This document shows, in pieces, positions 37,702 to 47,177 of a DNA stretch of 64,000 nt. This stretch comes from Lacrimispora sphenoides JCM 1415 (GTDB lineage: Bacteria; Bacillota; Clostridia; Lachnospirales; Lachnospiraceae), in NCBI RefSeq assembly GCF_900105615.1, contig NZ_LT630003.1:4336001-4400000 (forward strand), given 5' to 3'. Below the pieces are notes generated by a model, which was not told the DNA's origin, did not search any database, and was given only the letters and a program-made list of their open reading frames with translations. The position numbers and the translations under genes were made by a program. Position 1 is the stretch's first letter. Each line of letters starts with the position of its first letter.

Positions 37702-39603
37702 TCATTCTTTCTTTTCCAGGCTCTTCTGATAACGAAGCTGTTCCAGAAAAACAAGCAAAACAGATATATCTGCCGGAGACACGCCGGATATTCTGGATGC
37801 CTGTCCAATGGACATTGGCTTATATAGATTTAGTTTCTGGATGGCCTCTCTTCGAAGCCCCTTAACCGTAGAATAATCAAATTCCACATCCAGCTTTTTA
37901 TTCTCCAGCTTTTTATACTGAATTACCTGCTGTCTCTGTCTGCGGATATATCCATCGTATTTAATATTAATATTGACCTGTTCAATCACATCTTCTGAAA
38001 GAGCAGTCCTGTTCTTATCTATTTTAGTTAACATAACATAATCAAGCTCAGGTCTTCTCACCAGCTCAGCCAGGGTTGTGCCGGTTTTTAAAGGAGTACT
38101 GCCGTTTTCTTCCAGAAATTCCTGCACTTCTTTGGATGCTCCTATATTAGTGGTCTCCAAGCGCTTGATTTCTTCCTCAATCAGCCTTTCCTTTAAAAGC
38201 AGCTTCTCATACTGTTCATCACTGATTAACCCTATATCATGGCCGATTCCCATTAGACGGATATCCGCATTGTCCTGACGCAGCAACAGCCTGTATTCCG
38301 CCCTTGATGTCATCATACGGTACGGTTCATGATTTTCTTTTGTAACAAGATCGTCGATTAAAACGCCGATATAAGCCTGGGAACGATCCAGCACGATCTG
38401 CTCTCTCCCCAGGATTTTCATAGCTGCATTTACACCGGCCATAAATCCCTGGACTGCCGCTTCCTCATATCCGGAGCTTCCGTTAAACTGTCCGCCACAA
38501 TACAATCCATTGATTGGCAGAGTTTCCAAGGTTGACTTAAGCTGTATGGAATTGATGCAGTCATATTCAATGGCATACGCATTCCTGACAATTTTCACCT
38601 TCTCTAACCCAGGAACTGTCCGGTACATGGCATACTGAACATCCTCTGGCAGAGAACTTGACATGCCGCCTAAGTACATTTCATTGGTATAAAGGCCCTC
38701 CGGCTCTACAAAGACCTGATGGCGGTCCTTATCCGGAAATTTTACAACCTTGTCCTCAATGGATGGGCAGTACCTTGGCCCAGTGCCTTCGATGGCTCCT
38801 GAATATAAGGGGGAACGGTCTAAATTTTCCCGAATGATCTCATGGGTCTTTTCATTGGTATAAGTAAGCCAACAGGATATCTGTTCCTTCTGTAACGTCA
38901 CCCTATCGGTAGAAAAGGAAAAGGGCACCACTTTCTCATCTCCCAGCTGCTCTTCCATCCTGGAAAAATCAATGCTTTTCTTGTCCACTCTGGCAGGAGT
39001 ACCCGTCTTAAAGCGCAGCATCTCGATTCCATGCTCCTTTAGGGAATCCGTCAGATGATTGGCTGCCTTAAGGCCGTTAGGGCCTGTATACTCGCTTACA
39101 TCGCCATAGATGCACCTTGCCTTTAAATAGGTTCCCGTAGCCAGTATGGCCGCCTTACAGCGGTATACTGCCCCGGAAAAGGTCTTGACTCCTGTCAGGG
39201 TTCCATCCTCTACAATTATTTCAGAAACCTCTGCCTGCCTTATGGTCAAATGATCCGTATTCTCCAGGGTCATTCTCATGGATCTGGAATACTCCTGCTT
39301 GTCTGCCTGGGCCCTTAAGGAATGGACTGCCGGTCCTTTTGACTGGTTTAACATTTTGGATTGTATAAACGTTTTATCAATATTTTTACCCATTTCACCG
39401 CCTAAAGCATCAAGCTCCCTTACCAGATGGCCTTTGGAGCTTCCGCCGATATTAGGGTTACAGGGCATCAGCGCAATGCTGTCTACGCTGACTGTAAACA
39501 TAATTGTCTCAAGACCCAGCCTTGCACAGGCAAGGGCCGCCTCACAGCCGGCATGTCCTGCACCGACTATGACGACATCATAAGACTCTTCTAAATGCTG
39601 CAT
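37702..39603 (-). CDS. mnmG: tRNA U34 carboxymethylaminomethyl modification enzyme, FAD subunit
   Basis: 633 residues, full length. With MnmE it installs the cmnm5 group on the wobble uridine of several tRNAs. An FAD-binding [11 protein letters not shown] lies near the N-terminus (about 13-23). [34 protein letters not shown] (cut here by family convention as the second nucleotide motif, about 370-392) and the C-terminal helical region [12 protein letters not shown] are all typical. ATG at 39603 follows AAAGGAGA. It is about 100 bp downstream of mnmE in the same direction. Confidence 0.97.
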   Translation of the reverse strand: MQHLEESYDVVIVGAGHAGCEAALACARLGLETIMFTVSVDSIALMPCNPNIGGSSKGHLVRELDALGGEMGKNIDKTFIQSKMLNQSKGPAVHSLRAQADKQEYSRSMRMTLENTDHLTIRQAEVSEIIVEDGTLTGVKTFSGAVYRCKAAILATGTYLKARCIYGDVSEYTGPNGLKAANHLTDSLKEHGIEMLRFKTGTPARVDKKSIDFSRMEEQLGDEKVVPFSFSTDRVTLQKEQISCWLTYTNEKTHEIIRENLDRSPLYSGAIEGTGPRYCPSIEDKVVKFPDKDRHQVFVEPEGLYTNEMYLGGMSSSLPEDVQYAMYRTVPGLEKVKIVRNAYAIEYDCINSIQLKSTLETLPINGLYCGGQFNGSSGYEEAAVQGFMAGVNAAMKILGREQIVLDRSQAYIGVLIDDLVTKENHEPYRMMTSRAEYRLLLRQDNADIRLMGIGHDIGLISDEQYEKLLLKERLIEEEIKRLETTNIGASKEVQEFLEENGSTPLKTGTTLAELVRRPELDYVMLTKIDKNRTALSEDVIEQVNINIKYDGYIRRQRQQVIQYKKLENKKLDVEFDYSTVKGLRREAIQKLNLYKPMSIGQASRISGVSPADISVLLVFLEQLRYQKSLEKKE

Positions 39604-39702
39604 TTCATTCTCCTTTCGTATCTATTACCACACCTTCTGTATTTAATGAAATACTTACAGGGCCCGCCACAGGAACATAAAAGGCATTCCCTGCTTATCT
39701 TT

Positions 39703-41082
39703 TTACTTACCCATACAGAACTTACGGAATATCTCCTGAACCAGATCATCCCCCACCGACTCTCCAAGGATGGTTCCCAACTGTTCATAAGCATCCATTA
39801 AATCAATGGAATAAAAATCCTCCGGCATTTCCTCTTTGACGCTCCGCTCCACCATAGAAAGACTCTTAAGCGCCTCCAAAAGTGCATTCTTATGCCTTAC
39901 ATTCGTTATATAAACCTGATCATTAAAATCGATCTCACCCTGATAGAACATTGCCTTTATCTCATCTTCCAGATTCCCGATCCCAAGACGTTCCTTTGCG
40001 GAAATGGGAATTACCCGATGACCGGTTCTCTTTTTAAGCATATCCTCTGTAACAACAGGAATGAGATCCGTCTTATTTAAAAGGACTACTGCCTTCCGGT
40101 CTTCTATGAACTTTAAAATCTCTTCATCATTTTCATCAAGAGGACAGGACCCATCCACCACATAAATGATCAGATCCGCTTCCTGGGCCGCACTTCTTGC
40201 CTTCTCAACACCAATCTTTTCAACCACATCCTCCGTATTCCGGATTCCTGCTGTATCAATGATATTAAGACTTAAGTCCTCCAGCCTGATCTGCTCCTTT
40301 AAGGTATCTCTGGTAGTTCCTGCAATATCCGTAACAATTGCCCGCTCTTCTCCCACCAAAACATTTAAAAGTGAGGATTTTCCTGCATTGGGCTTTCCTA
40401 AAATAACTGTCTCAATACCTTCTGACAAAACCCTTCCATTATCGGCGGACTTAATAAGAAGATTCAGTTCCTCTTTTAATGGCATAATTGCCTGTAAAAG
40501 ACGTTCCTGGTACCCATCCAGAGAAATGTGCTCCGGATCATCAAGAGCTGATTCAATAAAAGCGATATGATAAATAATTTTATCCCTCATATCCTTTATT
40601 TTCTTAGAAACAGATCCCTCTAACTGGCTGACAGAAGATTTTAAAGCATAATTATTTTTCGCATTGATCACATCAATAACAGCTTCTGCCTGGGATAGAT
40701 CCACTCTGCCATTTAAAAATGCCCTCTTGGTGAATTCCCCCGGCTCCGCAGGTATGGCACCGTACTTTAACACGGTTTCTAAAATTCTCTTTGTTACAAG
40801 AACTCCTCCATGGCAGTCAATCTCAACCGTATCCTCTGCCGTAAAGCTTCTTGGCCCCCTCATGATCAGAACCAGAACTTCATCGATAACCTCGTCCCCA
40901 TCAAAGATATAACCGTAGTGAATGGTATGTGACGTCTCCTCTGAAAGCTTTTTCCTGCTTTTTCCTTTTCCCTTAAAAATCCTATCTATAATCTGAAATG
41001 ACTCTTCGCCGCTGATCCTGATAATCCCGATACCGGAACTGGACATGGCTGTGGCGATAGCCGCTATTGTATTCATTTTCAT
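39703..41082 (-). CDS. mnmE: tRNA modification GTPase
   Basis: 459 residues from the ATG at 41082, preferred over the TTG two codons earlier because AGGTGA is 7 nt from it. MnmE is the G-protein partner of MnmG. The N-terminal folate-binding domain (1-118) starts TIAAIATAMSSSGIGIIRISG. The helical domain is interrupted by the G domain: G1 GKPNAGKSS (about 222-232), DTAG (G3), NKTD (G4), SAKE (G5). The C-terminal FCMGK holds the conserved cysteine. It lies between jag and mnmG. Confidence 0.97.
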   Translation of the reverse strand: MKMNTIAAIATAMSSSGIGIIRISGEESFQIIDRIFKGKGKSRKKLSEETSHTIHYGYIFDGDEVIDEVLVLIMRGPRSFTAEDTVEIDCHGGVLVTKRILETVLKYGAIPAEPGEFTKRAFLNGRVDLSQAEAVIDVINAKNNYALKSSVSQLEGSVSKKIKDMRDKIIYHIAFIESALDDPEHISLDGYQERLLQAIMPLKEELNLLIKSADNGRVLSEGIETVILGKPNAGKSSLLNVLVGEERAIVTDIAGTTRDTLKEQIRLEDLSLNIIDTAGIRNTEDVVEKIGVEKARSAAQEADLIIYVVDGSCPLDENDEEILKFIEDRKAVVLLNKTDLIPVVTEDMLKKRTGHRVIPISAKERLGIGNLEDEIKAMFYQGEIDFNDQVYITNVRHKNALLEALKSLSMVERSVKEEMPEDFYSIDLMDAYEQLGTILGESVGDDLVQEIFRKFCMGK

Positions 41083-41112
41083 ATTCAATCACCTAAATAA
41101 CTTCCTGCGTGA

Positions 41113-41152
41113 GAAAAGGGGTGAGGGTGCCTTCCGACAGCCCCAACCCCTC
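41113..41152 (-). terminator. Possible terminator between jag and mnmE
   Basis: Imperfect GC-rich stem (AGGGGT/ACCCCT with an inner GGG/CCC) followed by TTTTC on the minus strand. It may only partly stop transcription into mnmE. Confidence 0.45.
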
Positions 41153-41172
41153 ATAGTTATTTGTCTATTTAT

Positions 41173-41838
41173 CTATCTCTCTTTTTCCTGATTCCGTTCT
41201 CTTTTGGAATAATCCTTCTTTAAGGAAATAACAACATGTCTGAATGGATCCTCTCCCTCACTTCTTGTAACAACAAACTTGTCATTTTGAAGTGCGGAAT
41301 GGATAATCCTTCTTTCATAAGGATTCATCGGTTCTAAAGAAACTGAACGTCTTGTCCGCTTCACTTTGTAAGCGATATTTTTTGCAAGAGTCTCCAGAGT
41401 TTCCTTTCTCCGCTCCCTGTAATTTTCCGTATCAAGTTTTACCCTGATGTAATCTTCGTTTTCCTTATTAATAACAAGGCTAACCAGATATTGAAGGGAA
41501 TCCAGGGTCTGTCCTCTTTTGCCTATTAAAATTCCCATGTCATCTCCCGACATGTTAATGGAAAGTTCTTTTTCCTTTTCAAGATAAGAAGCTTCCATAT
41601 TGACACCTAAATTCATAGCACCGAACATATCGGAAAGAAAGGTCATAGCCTTATCTTCCATGGTTTCTTTCTTTTTTGCACGGATGACAGCCGGCTTAAA
41701 ACCGATAATTCCCAGAATACCATTACTGCCCTTATCAACAATCTCGTACTCCAGCTTATCACTGGTTGTTCCTAATTCGATTAATGCCTTTGTAATCGCT
41801 TCATCAACGGTTTTTGCTGAAACTGTAATCATATCCAT
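41173..41838 (-). CDS. jag: RNA-binding protein Jag/KhpB
   Basis: 221 residues. Jag_N domain (1-55, with GSNGILGIIGFKPA), a KH domain (about 75-150) with the loop IGKRGQTLDSLQYLV, and an R3H domain (about 155-215) with MNPYERRIIHSALQ. In other Firmicutes Jag (KhpB/EloR) binds RNA with KhpA and influences cell elongation. ATG at 41838 follows AGGAGGGTGACC. It is 11 bp downstream of yidC, which is the standard neighbour. Confidence 0.95.
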   Translation of the reverse strand: MDMITVSAKTVDEAITKALIELGTTSDKLEYEIVDKGSNGILGIIGFKPAVIRAKKKETMEDKAMTFLSDMFGAMNLGVNMEASYLEKEKELSINMSGDDMGILIGKRGQTLDSLQYLVSLVINKENEDYIRVKLDTENYRERRKETLETLAKNIAYKVKRTRRSVSLEPMNPYERRIIHSALQNDKFVVTRSEGEDPFRHVVISLKKDYSKRERNQEKER

Positions 41839-41849
41839 AGGTCACCCTC

Positions 41850-43130
41850 CTATTTACTGTGCTTTTCGTTGTACTTCTCGACCATCCTCGCCTTTGATGC
41901 AATGCTGCCCGGATTTGAAGTTCCGCTGTTATAATAATCGCTGGAAGCCTTAACCTGCTCCCTTGTCCTCTCGGCCTTAGCATTACTCTCTGCTTCCACT
42001 TTATCATTAGCAGCCTGAAGATTTTTTAAATTGGCGGTAGCATTCTGGGCAACGTGCTGAGGAGGAAGCCCCTTCTTTGCACGCTTTTTATTAGCCTTCT
42101 CAACATTCCTCTTAATCATCTCATCCATATCAATTGAGTTTAAATGGCGGTTTACCGCAACCTGCTGGATGATCTGGAACACACTGGAGGCAATCCAGTA
42201 AATACCAATACCGGATGCAAAGGTGAAGCAGAAAAACACAGACATAAGCGGCATGACCGTATTCATGCTCTTCATGGACTGAGCCATGGCATTGCCCTCA
42301 TCATTTCCATTTTGTGGCTGGTTTACTGTCATCAGCTTGGCACTGAACCACTGGCTGAGACCTGCCAAAATCGGAATGAGAATAGCAAGACTGAAATGGA
42401 AGCCGCCTCCTGGCGGAAACAATACGCTGGATGGCGTAGATGACAGATTAATTCCCAGAAAAGAATTCATATGGGAAATCTGGGCTGCATTGGCAGCAAT
42501 GGTATCCTTAATGGTAGGAAATAATTCCTGCAAAGAATTCCACTGGCCGGGATTTAACTGATATAAGAAATCCACCATCCCATTACTGGTTGTAAGGCTT
42601 CCGATTCTTGATACATTGATTTTATTGTCTGTGGCAAACTGTGTCAGCATCCCTACATGATCGACCCCAAGGGAATTTACAGCTGTCACTACATTTTCAA
42701 ATACCGTTTTAACGCTCTGTACATAGGCAGGAATATGATAAATAACCTGATACAGGGCGAAAAGAATGGGCATCTGGATGACAAGCTGCACACAGCCGCC
42801 TGTCATGGAAGTTCCATATTTTTCATAAACCGCCTGAACTTCCACGTTCTGCCTTCTCATGGATTCCTGGTCGGTTTTTCCTTTATATTTTGCCTGAATA
42901 GCCGAAATTTCCGGCTGCATAACGCTCATAAGTTTTGATGATTTCTGCTGCTTTAAGGTCAGCGGAAACATAAGAAGTTTAGTTACAAGAGTAAATAAAA
43001 TAATACACAAACCAATATTCTGGATTCCAAACGTACTGGTCAGCTTAAACAGCCAATCCATGATAATACCCAGAACGGTCGCAAACGGCCCCAAGATGCC
43101 TCCTACCTTAGTCAATACTAAGAATTCCAA
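41850..43130 (-). CDS. yidC: Membrane protein insertase YidC
   Basis: 426 residues. It inserts and folds membrane proteins alone or with Sec. There are five predicted transmembrane segments, including GLCIILFTLVTKLLMFPL (about 40-57) with the adjoining cytoplasmic hairpin (EISAIQAKYKGKTD), QLVIQMPILFALYQVIY, and two more before residue 335. The Lys/Gln-rich tail (340-426) is long. There is no lipobox signal, so this is the shorter N-terminus seen in Clostridia. The start is a TTG at 43130 preceded by GAGGAGG at 7 nt. Confidence 0.96.
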   Translation of the reverse strand: MEFLVLTKVGGILGPFATVLGIIMDWLFKLTSTFGIQNIGLCIILFTLVTKLLMFPLTLKQQKSSKLMSVMQPEISAIQAKYKGKTDQESMRRQNVEVQAVYEKYGTSMTGGCVQLVIQMPILFALYQVIYHIPAYVQSVKTVFENVVTAVNSLGVDHVGMLTQFATDNKINVSRIGSLTTSNGMVDFLYQLNPGQWNSLQELFPTIKDTIAANAAQISHMNSFLGINLSSTPSSVLFPPGGGFHFSLAILIPILAGLSQWFSAKLMTVNQPQNGNDEGNAMAQSMKSMNTVMPLMSVFFCFTFASGIGIYWIASSVFQIIQQVAVNRHLNSIDMDEMIKRNVEKANKKRAKKGLPPQHVAQNATANLKNLQAANDKVEAESNAKAERTREQVKASSDYYNSGTSNPGSIASKARMVEKYNEKHSK

Positions 43131-43149
43131 TGAACTACCTCCTCATCTG

Positions 43150-43365
43150 TTACGGAACTGGATCATAACCGCCTTTTGCAAATGGATTACACCGAAGTAT
43201 CCTCTTGCAAGCCAAAAATGTACCTTTTAACACACCATACTTTGTAAGCGCCTCAATGGCGTATTGAGAACACGTAGGCGTGTAAATGCAGTGAGTTCTT
43301 ATTTTCAGAGGAGAAAGAAATTTCTGGTACCCTCTGATCAACAAAATCATGATTTTCTTAATCAT
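43150..43365 (-). CDS. yidD: Membrane protein insertion efficiency factor YidD
   Basis: 71 residues. Landmarks are [23 protein letters not shown] (about 26-40) with the conserved CxxxPTCSxYA motif, and [13 protein letters not shown] at the end. A short amphipathic N-terminus (IKKIMILLI) fits peripheral membrane binding. It starts 4 bp after the rnpA stop, in the conserved rnpA-yidD-yidC order. Confidence 0.95.
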   Translation of the reverse strand: MIKKIMILLIRGYQKFLSPLKIRTHCIYTPTCSQYAIEALTKYGVLKGTFLACKRILRCNPFAKGGYDPVP

Positions 43366-43369
43366 AAGA

Positions 43370-43717
43370 TCACTTCGATTCTTTTTTTAAAATGTTATGA
43401 AGTCCGCACAAGTGCAGATATGCACTTTCGATTGTTTTGTAATTTTCTTCCTTTGCCGCTGCTCTTACAACGACTACGATGTCTAATCCTGCCTCTACCA
43501 TTTCCTCATGAAGCCTGAAACTCTCTCTGATTAATCTGGTTATGCGATGCCTAACAACGCTGTTTCCTACCTTCCTGCTGACGGATATACCGATTCTGGT
43601 CTCAGGCCTGTCCGTTTTTCTAACATACATTACAAGAAGTCTGTTGGCTAGGGATCTTCCGGTTTGATAAACTTCTTGAAAATCCCGGCTCTTCTTAATT
43701 GAATTAAAATGTTTCAT
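43370..43717 (-). CDS. rnpA: Ribonuclease P protein component
   Basis: 115 residues from the ATG at 43717, which begins [19 protein letters not shown], the usual start of RnpA; an in-frame extension upstream is not conserved. It supports tRNA 5' maturation with the RNase P RNA (not in this window). The RNR-type motif region [19 protein letters not shown] lies at about 53-71, and the basic central cleft and the final helix are present. AGGAGATAGG lies upstream. Confidence 0.95.
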   Translation of the reverse strand: MKHFNSIKKSRDFQEVYQTGRSLANRLLVMYVRKTDRPETRIGISVSRKVGNSVVRHRITRLIRESFRLHEEMVEAGLDIVVVVRAAAKEENYKTIESAYLHLCGLHNILKKESK

Positions 43718-43837
43718 GAAACTTTTTCCTATCTCCTGTCCACGCTTTTTGGAGAAAAAGTTATACCTGGAAGGTATTTTCCTATTTCCCAGGAATTTGA
43801 GAAAAGAAAAGGCCACAATTACTTGCGGCCTGGTCCA

Positions 43838-43972
43838 TTAAGCTGATAATTTTGCTCTTCCTTTTGCTCTTCTGGCAGCTAAAACTTTTCTTCCGCCTGG
43901 AGTGCTCATTCTGGCTCTGAAACCATGAACTTTGGATCTCTGTCTCTTCTTTGGCTGAAACGTCATCTTCAT
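43838..43972 (-). CDS. rpmH: 50S ribosomal protein L34
   Basis: 44 residues, strongly basic: starts [20 protein letters not shown] and contains [11 protein letters not shown] and [11 protein letters not shown], the typical L34 sequence. The ATG at 43972 follows GAGGAGGTGTCC. It is the first gene of the rpmH-rnpA-yidD-yidC-jag run, driven by the promoter at 44062-44090. Confidence 0.98.
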   Translation of the reverse strand: MKMTFQPKKRQRSKVHGFRARMSTPGGRKVLAARRAKGRAKLSA

Positions 43973-44061
43973 AATCTACGGACACCTCCTCTTGTTACAA
44001 TAGTTTATCATAGGCAATATGATGAAACATATTGAGACTATCTTAATTAAACATCGTTTCA

Positions 44062-44090
44062 ATTATATAGAACAAAAGATGGTTCGTCAA
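44062..44090 (-). promoter_or_regulatory. Sigma-A type promoter of rpmH
   Basis: Minus strand: TTGACG, 17 bp, TATAAT. Confidence 0.85.
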
Positions 44091-44143
44091 GGGAAAAATG
44101 TATTTTTTCTTTTAAAACCGACACTGCCCCGGCGTTTTTTTGC

Positions 44144-44218
44144 GACATTCCAGATACCGGATCTGATGCATATCGGACACTCCTGCCCATATACCTGGAA
44201 AATCCGGTAATGTCCGAT
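44144..44218. other. Compound inverted repeats between rpmH and the ECF S-component gene
   Basis: TACCGGAT (44155-44162) pairs with ATCCGGTA (44202-44209), while ATCGGACA (44172-44179) pairs with TGTCCGAT (44211-44218). The pairings cross, which as RNA would be a pseudoknot; as DNA it is a pair of interleaved dyads. GACAT/ATGTC (44144-44148, 44210-44214) adds an alternative outer pairing. No gene is evident in 43990-44450. Confidence 0.45.
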
Positions 44219-44401
44219 TTCAATCTACTAATCAATCCTTTTATACAGGATAATAAAATTGGAATTTATTTCTATCAGATAAATGGATAGATATGGATAA
44301 AGGGAATGCATTGACGGAACACTTTATGTAAACCTGGAAGGAAAACTCAGGATGACAGGCTCCTGTTTGAAAAAGACGGAGGTCACGGAATAATAGTAAA
44401 A

Positions 44402-44434
44402 GCCATTGCTCCTCAAAATACATGGAGCAATGGC
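44402..44434. terminator. Terminator of the ECF S-component gene
   Basis: Perfect 11-bp stem GCCATTGCTCC/GGAGCAATGGC; TTTT follows on the minus strand and a T-run on the plus strand. Confidence 0.75.
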
Positions 44435-44451
44435 TCAAGTTTTTTCAGTGA

Positions 44452-45081
44452 TTATCCTTTCATGGCCTTAAATAACGCCTGGGAGACCGCCACAGTAAGT
44501 ATTCCCGCCACAATAGCCTCCGGAATTCCGTTGATACATATGATTCCAATAATTACGGAATAGATTCCTTCCGTCAGTCCCCTTGCCGCCTGTCCATATT
44601 CTTTTCCGAAAAATAAGTAAATCAGATTCATTACCAATAAAGTATTGGTTAATGATCCTGCCACTCCTGCGGCCGCCAAAGCAATGGTCCTCTTTCCGCT
44701 TCTTTCGCCCAGAGCTTTTAATACCGCCCGGAACACATAATAGGCCACGATACCTACAAGAATCCTGGGAATCATACAAATAATCAGGCTGCCTATATTC
44801 CCGCCGTACTCTCCTACTTTAATAAAAGGAGAAAATACAAAGGAAGTGGGATTGGGCATGTAGGTATTTTTCCACAGACTGGTCAGTCCGAATACCATTC
44901 CCAAGAATCCGCCATATTTTGGTCCAAGAATAATGGCTCCAATTATGACCGGAACGTGAATGATCGTGGCGTTCATAAATCCCAGGGGAATGTACCCAAA
45001 GGGCGTAAACGCCATGATGACGATAATGGCAACAAATACGGCTGCCAGTACCAGGCTACGGGTTTTGTTCTCAATATTCAT
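44452..45081 (-). CDS. ECF transporter substrate-binding (S) component, substrate unassigned
   Basis: 209 residues with six hydrophobic segments. The start ENKTRSLVLAAVFVAI and the PLGFMNATIIHVPVIIGAIILGPKYGG segment (here the A-x3-A-type ECF contact region, then the glycine-rich loop) are typical of the PF12822-type S components, which include folate and pantothenate transporters. Substrate cannot be read from sequence; pantothenate would fit the nearby coaW but is only a guess. It would share the EcfAA'T module with BioY. ATG at 45081 follows AGGAGGTAA. It sits between rpmH and dnaA, where most Firmicutes have only oriC. Confidence 0.85.
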   Translation of the reverse strand: MNIENKTRSLVLAAVFVAIIVIMAFTPFGYIPLGFMNATIIHVPVIIGAIILGPKYGGFLGMVFGLTSLWKNTYMPNPTSFVFSPFIKVGEYGGNIGSLIICMIPRILVGIVAYYVFRAVLKALGERSGKRTIALAAAGVAGSLTNTLLVMNLIYLFFGKEYGQAARGLTEGIYSVIIGIICINGIPEAIVAGILTVAVSQALFKAMKG

Positions 45082-45141
45082 TTTTTTACCTCCTGTGCTA
45101 CTGTTCTTTTATAAAGATACAATGCATCTGGTTACATGTGC

Positions 45142-45171
45142 ATTATATTATAGAAAGCTTTTATCCGTCAA
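45142..45171 (-). promoter_or_regulatory. Promoter of the ECF S-component gene
   Basis: Minus strand: TTGACG, 18 bp, TATAAT. Confidence 0.65.
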
Positions 45172-45215
45172 TCCGCGTCAGTAAAATTTCGCCCATTTTG
45201 TTAATTTACATAAAC

Positions 45216-45441
45216 TTATCAACATTATGGGGATAACTTGTGGAAAACTCTCTGGATATTATCTTGATAATTGTTGTTTTATTCACAGGCCTGTCCTTTC
45301 AGCCCATATAAATTCCACTCTCCCGGGATGTGAATAACAGAACTTACCAAATACACCTTTTTTGTGGACAACTCTCTCTCTGGATGATTATCAACACATC
45401 ATTCACATGCAATACACATCCTCTGCACACACTTATCCACA
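45216..45441. promoter_or_regulatory. oriC: oriC, upstream DnaA-box cluster
   Basis: Eight DnaA boxes or near-boxes in 226 bp upstream of dnaA: 45216 (TTATCAACA), 45239 (reverse TTTTCCACA), 45279 (TTATTCACA), 45329 (reverse TTATTCACA), 45363 (reverse TTGTCCACA), 45388 (TTATCAACA), 45399 (TCATTCACA) and 45433 (the perfect TTATCCACA). With the second cluster after dnaA this is a bipartite origin. The cluster probably also autoregulates dnaA. Confidence 0.9.
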
Positions 45442-45458
45442 ATTTTTTTCTATTATCA

Positions 45459-45487
45459 TTGAAAATTGTTTCAAAATAGTATAGAAT
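45459..45487 (+). promoter_or_regulatory. Sigma-A type promoter of dnaA
   Basis: TTGAAA, 17 bp, TAGAAT, directly after the last DnaA box. Confidence 0.7.
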
Positions 45488-45545
45488 GAACTGTAGATTG
45501 GGTAAATGCGCATATTTGCATTTTTATAAATGTAGGAGACTTACA

Positions 45546-46919
45546 ATGTTAGAAAAGTTAAAGGAAAAATGGGATGATATCTTATTTAATTTGAAAGAAG
45601 AACACGAAATTACGGACGTGTCTTTTAAAACTTGGCTTCTTCCGCTAAAAGTTTATTCTGTAAACGGCGAAAAAGTCATCGTCACGGTACCGGATGTGGA
45701 ATTCTTGGGATACATCCGCAAAAAATACGGGTTTCTTCTAAAGATCACCATAGAAGAAGTGACTGGATTTGAGTGCAGTGTTGATTTTGTTGTTGAAAAT
45801 CAACTTCCGAAAGAGGCCGCCGCCCCTGCAGGTAATACTCTTATTACCAATACCATAAATCCGGTCAGCCAGTCGGCTATCATAACCGCAAATTTGAATC
45901 CGAAATACATATTCGATACCTTTGTGGTGGGTGCCAACAATAACCTGGCTCATGCCGCCTCTTTGGCTGTTGCAGAATCTCCAGGTGAAATTTATAATCC
46001 TCTGTTCATATATGGAGGCGTGGGTCTTGGAAAAACTCACTTAATGCATTCCATCGGCCATTTTATCTTAAAGAATAATCCGGCTGCAAAGGTTCTCTAT
46101 GTGACCAGTGAGAAATTCACCAATGAGCTGATCGATGCGATCCGTAATAAAAACAACTTCTCTCCTACTGAATTCCGTGAGAAATACAGAAACAATGATG
46201 TTCTGCTGATCGATGATATCCAGTTTATCATTGGTAAAGAAAGTACCCAGGAGGAATTCTTCCATACCTTCAACGCCTTATACGAGGCGAAAAAGCAGAT
46301 TATCATTTCCTCTGATAAACCACCTAAGGAAATCGAAACCTTGGAGGAACGGCTCCGTTCCCGGTTTGAATGGGGCTTAACCGTGGACATACAGTCCCCT
46401 GATTATGAGACCAGGATGGCCATCCTCAGGAAAAAGGAAGAAATGGAAGGCTATAACATTGACAATGAAGTCATTAAATACATAGCAACCAACATCAAAT
46501 CCAACATCCGGGAACTGGAAGGCGCCCTGACAAAAATCGTGGCCCTCTCCCGCCTTGATAATAAGGAGATTACCGTAGAACTGGCGGAAGAAGCATTAAA
46601 GGACATAATCTCCCCCAACGACAAGCGGGAAGTCACGCCGGAACTTGTCATACAGGTTGTTGCAGATCATTACGGCATTACTCCCCTTGATATCTCTTCC
46701 CAGAAAAGAAACAAGGAAATCGTTTATCCACGTCAGATTGTTATGTACCTCTGCCGCGACATGGTTGGAACCCCCTTACAGATGATTGGAAAATACCTGG
46801 GAGGAAGGGACCATACTACCATTATCCATGGGATAGAAAAAATTACCGCAGAGATAAACAAAAACGATACTTTAAATAACACCATTGAAATTCTTAAAAA
46901 GAAAATTAGTCCACAATAA
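45546..46919 (+). CDS. dnaA: Chromosomal replication initiator protein DnaA
   Basis: 457 residues from the ATG at 45546, which follows TAGGAG and begins LEKLKEKWDDIL as DnaA domain I does; a 20-residue upstream extension is not conserved. Domain I is 1-85 and domain II is a short linker. Domain III is an AAA+ ATPase with Walker A GGVGLGKTH (about 156-164), Walker B LLIDDIQF (about 219-226) and an arginine-finger region RLRSRFEWG. Domain IV is a DNA-binding helix-turn-helix with the signature GGRDHTTIIHGIEKI (about 420-434). It is flanked by DnaA boxes on both sides. Confidence 0.98.
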   Translation: MLEKLKEKWDDILFNLKEEHEITDVSFKTWLLPLKVYSVNGEKVIVTVPDVEFLGYIRKKYGFLLKITIEEVTGFECSVDFVVENQLPKEAAAPAGNTLITNTINPVSQSAIITANLNPKYIFDTFVVGANNNLAHAASLAVAESPGEIYNPLFIYGGVGLGKTHLMHSIGHFILKNNPAAKVLYVTSEKFTNELIDAIRNKNNFSPTEFREKYRNNDVLLIDDIQFIIGKESTQEEFFHTFNALYEAKKQIIISSDKPPKEIETLEERLRSRFEWGLTVDIQSPDYETRMAILRKKEEMEGYNIDNEVIKYIATNIKSNIRELEGALTKIVALSRLDNKEITVELAEEALKDIISPNDKREVTPELVIQVVADHYGITPLDISSQKRNKEIVYPRQIVMYLCRDMVGTPLQMIGKYLGGRDHTTIIHGIEKITAEINKNDTLNNTIEILKKKISPQ

Positions 46920-46943
46920 GGTGTGTATTAGGTGTTAATTACC

Positions 46944-47110
46944 TGTGGACAATTAAGGGCCTTAAATCGTTTCTCATATGATTGTGGATAACCTTAAAGT
47001 TTTCCTTAGATTATGTGGACGTTATTCACACTGTTATGAACATGGAAACATCAACCTTTATATAGGTTATCAAGGCTTTTACACAAACCCACAGCCCCTA
47101 CTACTAATAC
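46944..47110. promoter_or_regulatory. oriC: oriC, downstream DnaA boxes and DnaA-trio/unwinding region
   Basis: Boxes at 46944 (reverse TTGTCCACA), 46983 (perfect, reverse TTATCCACA) and 47022 (TTATTCACA), plus a weak one at 47014. They are followed by GC-rich CCCACAGCCCC and then CTACTACTAATA (47099-47110), which fits the DnaA-trio element of the bacterial basal unwinding system, and an AT-rich stretch to dnaN. Strand opening is therefore predicted near 47100-47160. Confidence 0.85.
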
Positions 47111-47177
47111 GACGGAATTTAACTATATCATCCATCTATTTATTGCAATTTCTAGAGTAAAGGAGTTATCAACAATT

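Noticed and set aside
41083..41088. TTG start two codons upstream for mnmE
   Set aside because: The Shine-Dalgarno AGGTGA abuts the TTG directly; the ATG at 41082 has proper spacing.
43718..43816. 33-residue N-terminal extension of RnpA
   Set aside because: Not conserved, and the ATG at 43717 has the usual RnpA beginning and an upstream AGGAGATAGG.
44019..44210. 63-codon plus-strand frame upstream of rpmH
   Set aside because: It runs antisense through the rpmH promoter and the interleaved repeats, and has no ribosome-binding site.
46978..47160. 60-codon reading frame between dnaA and dnaN
   Set aside because: It lies wholly in oriC, across DnaA boxes and the AT-rich unwinding region, with no ribosome-binding site.
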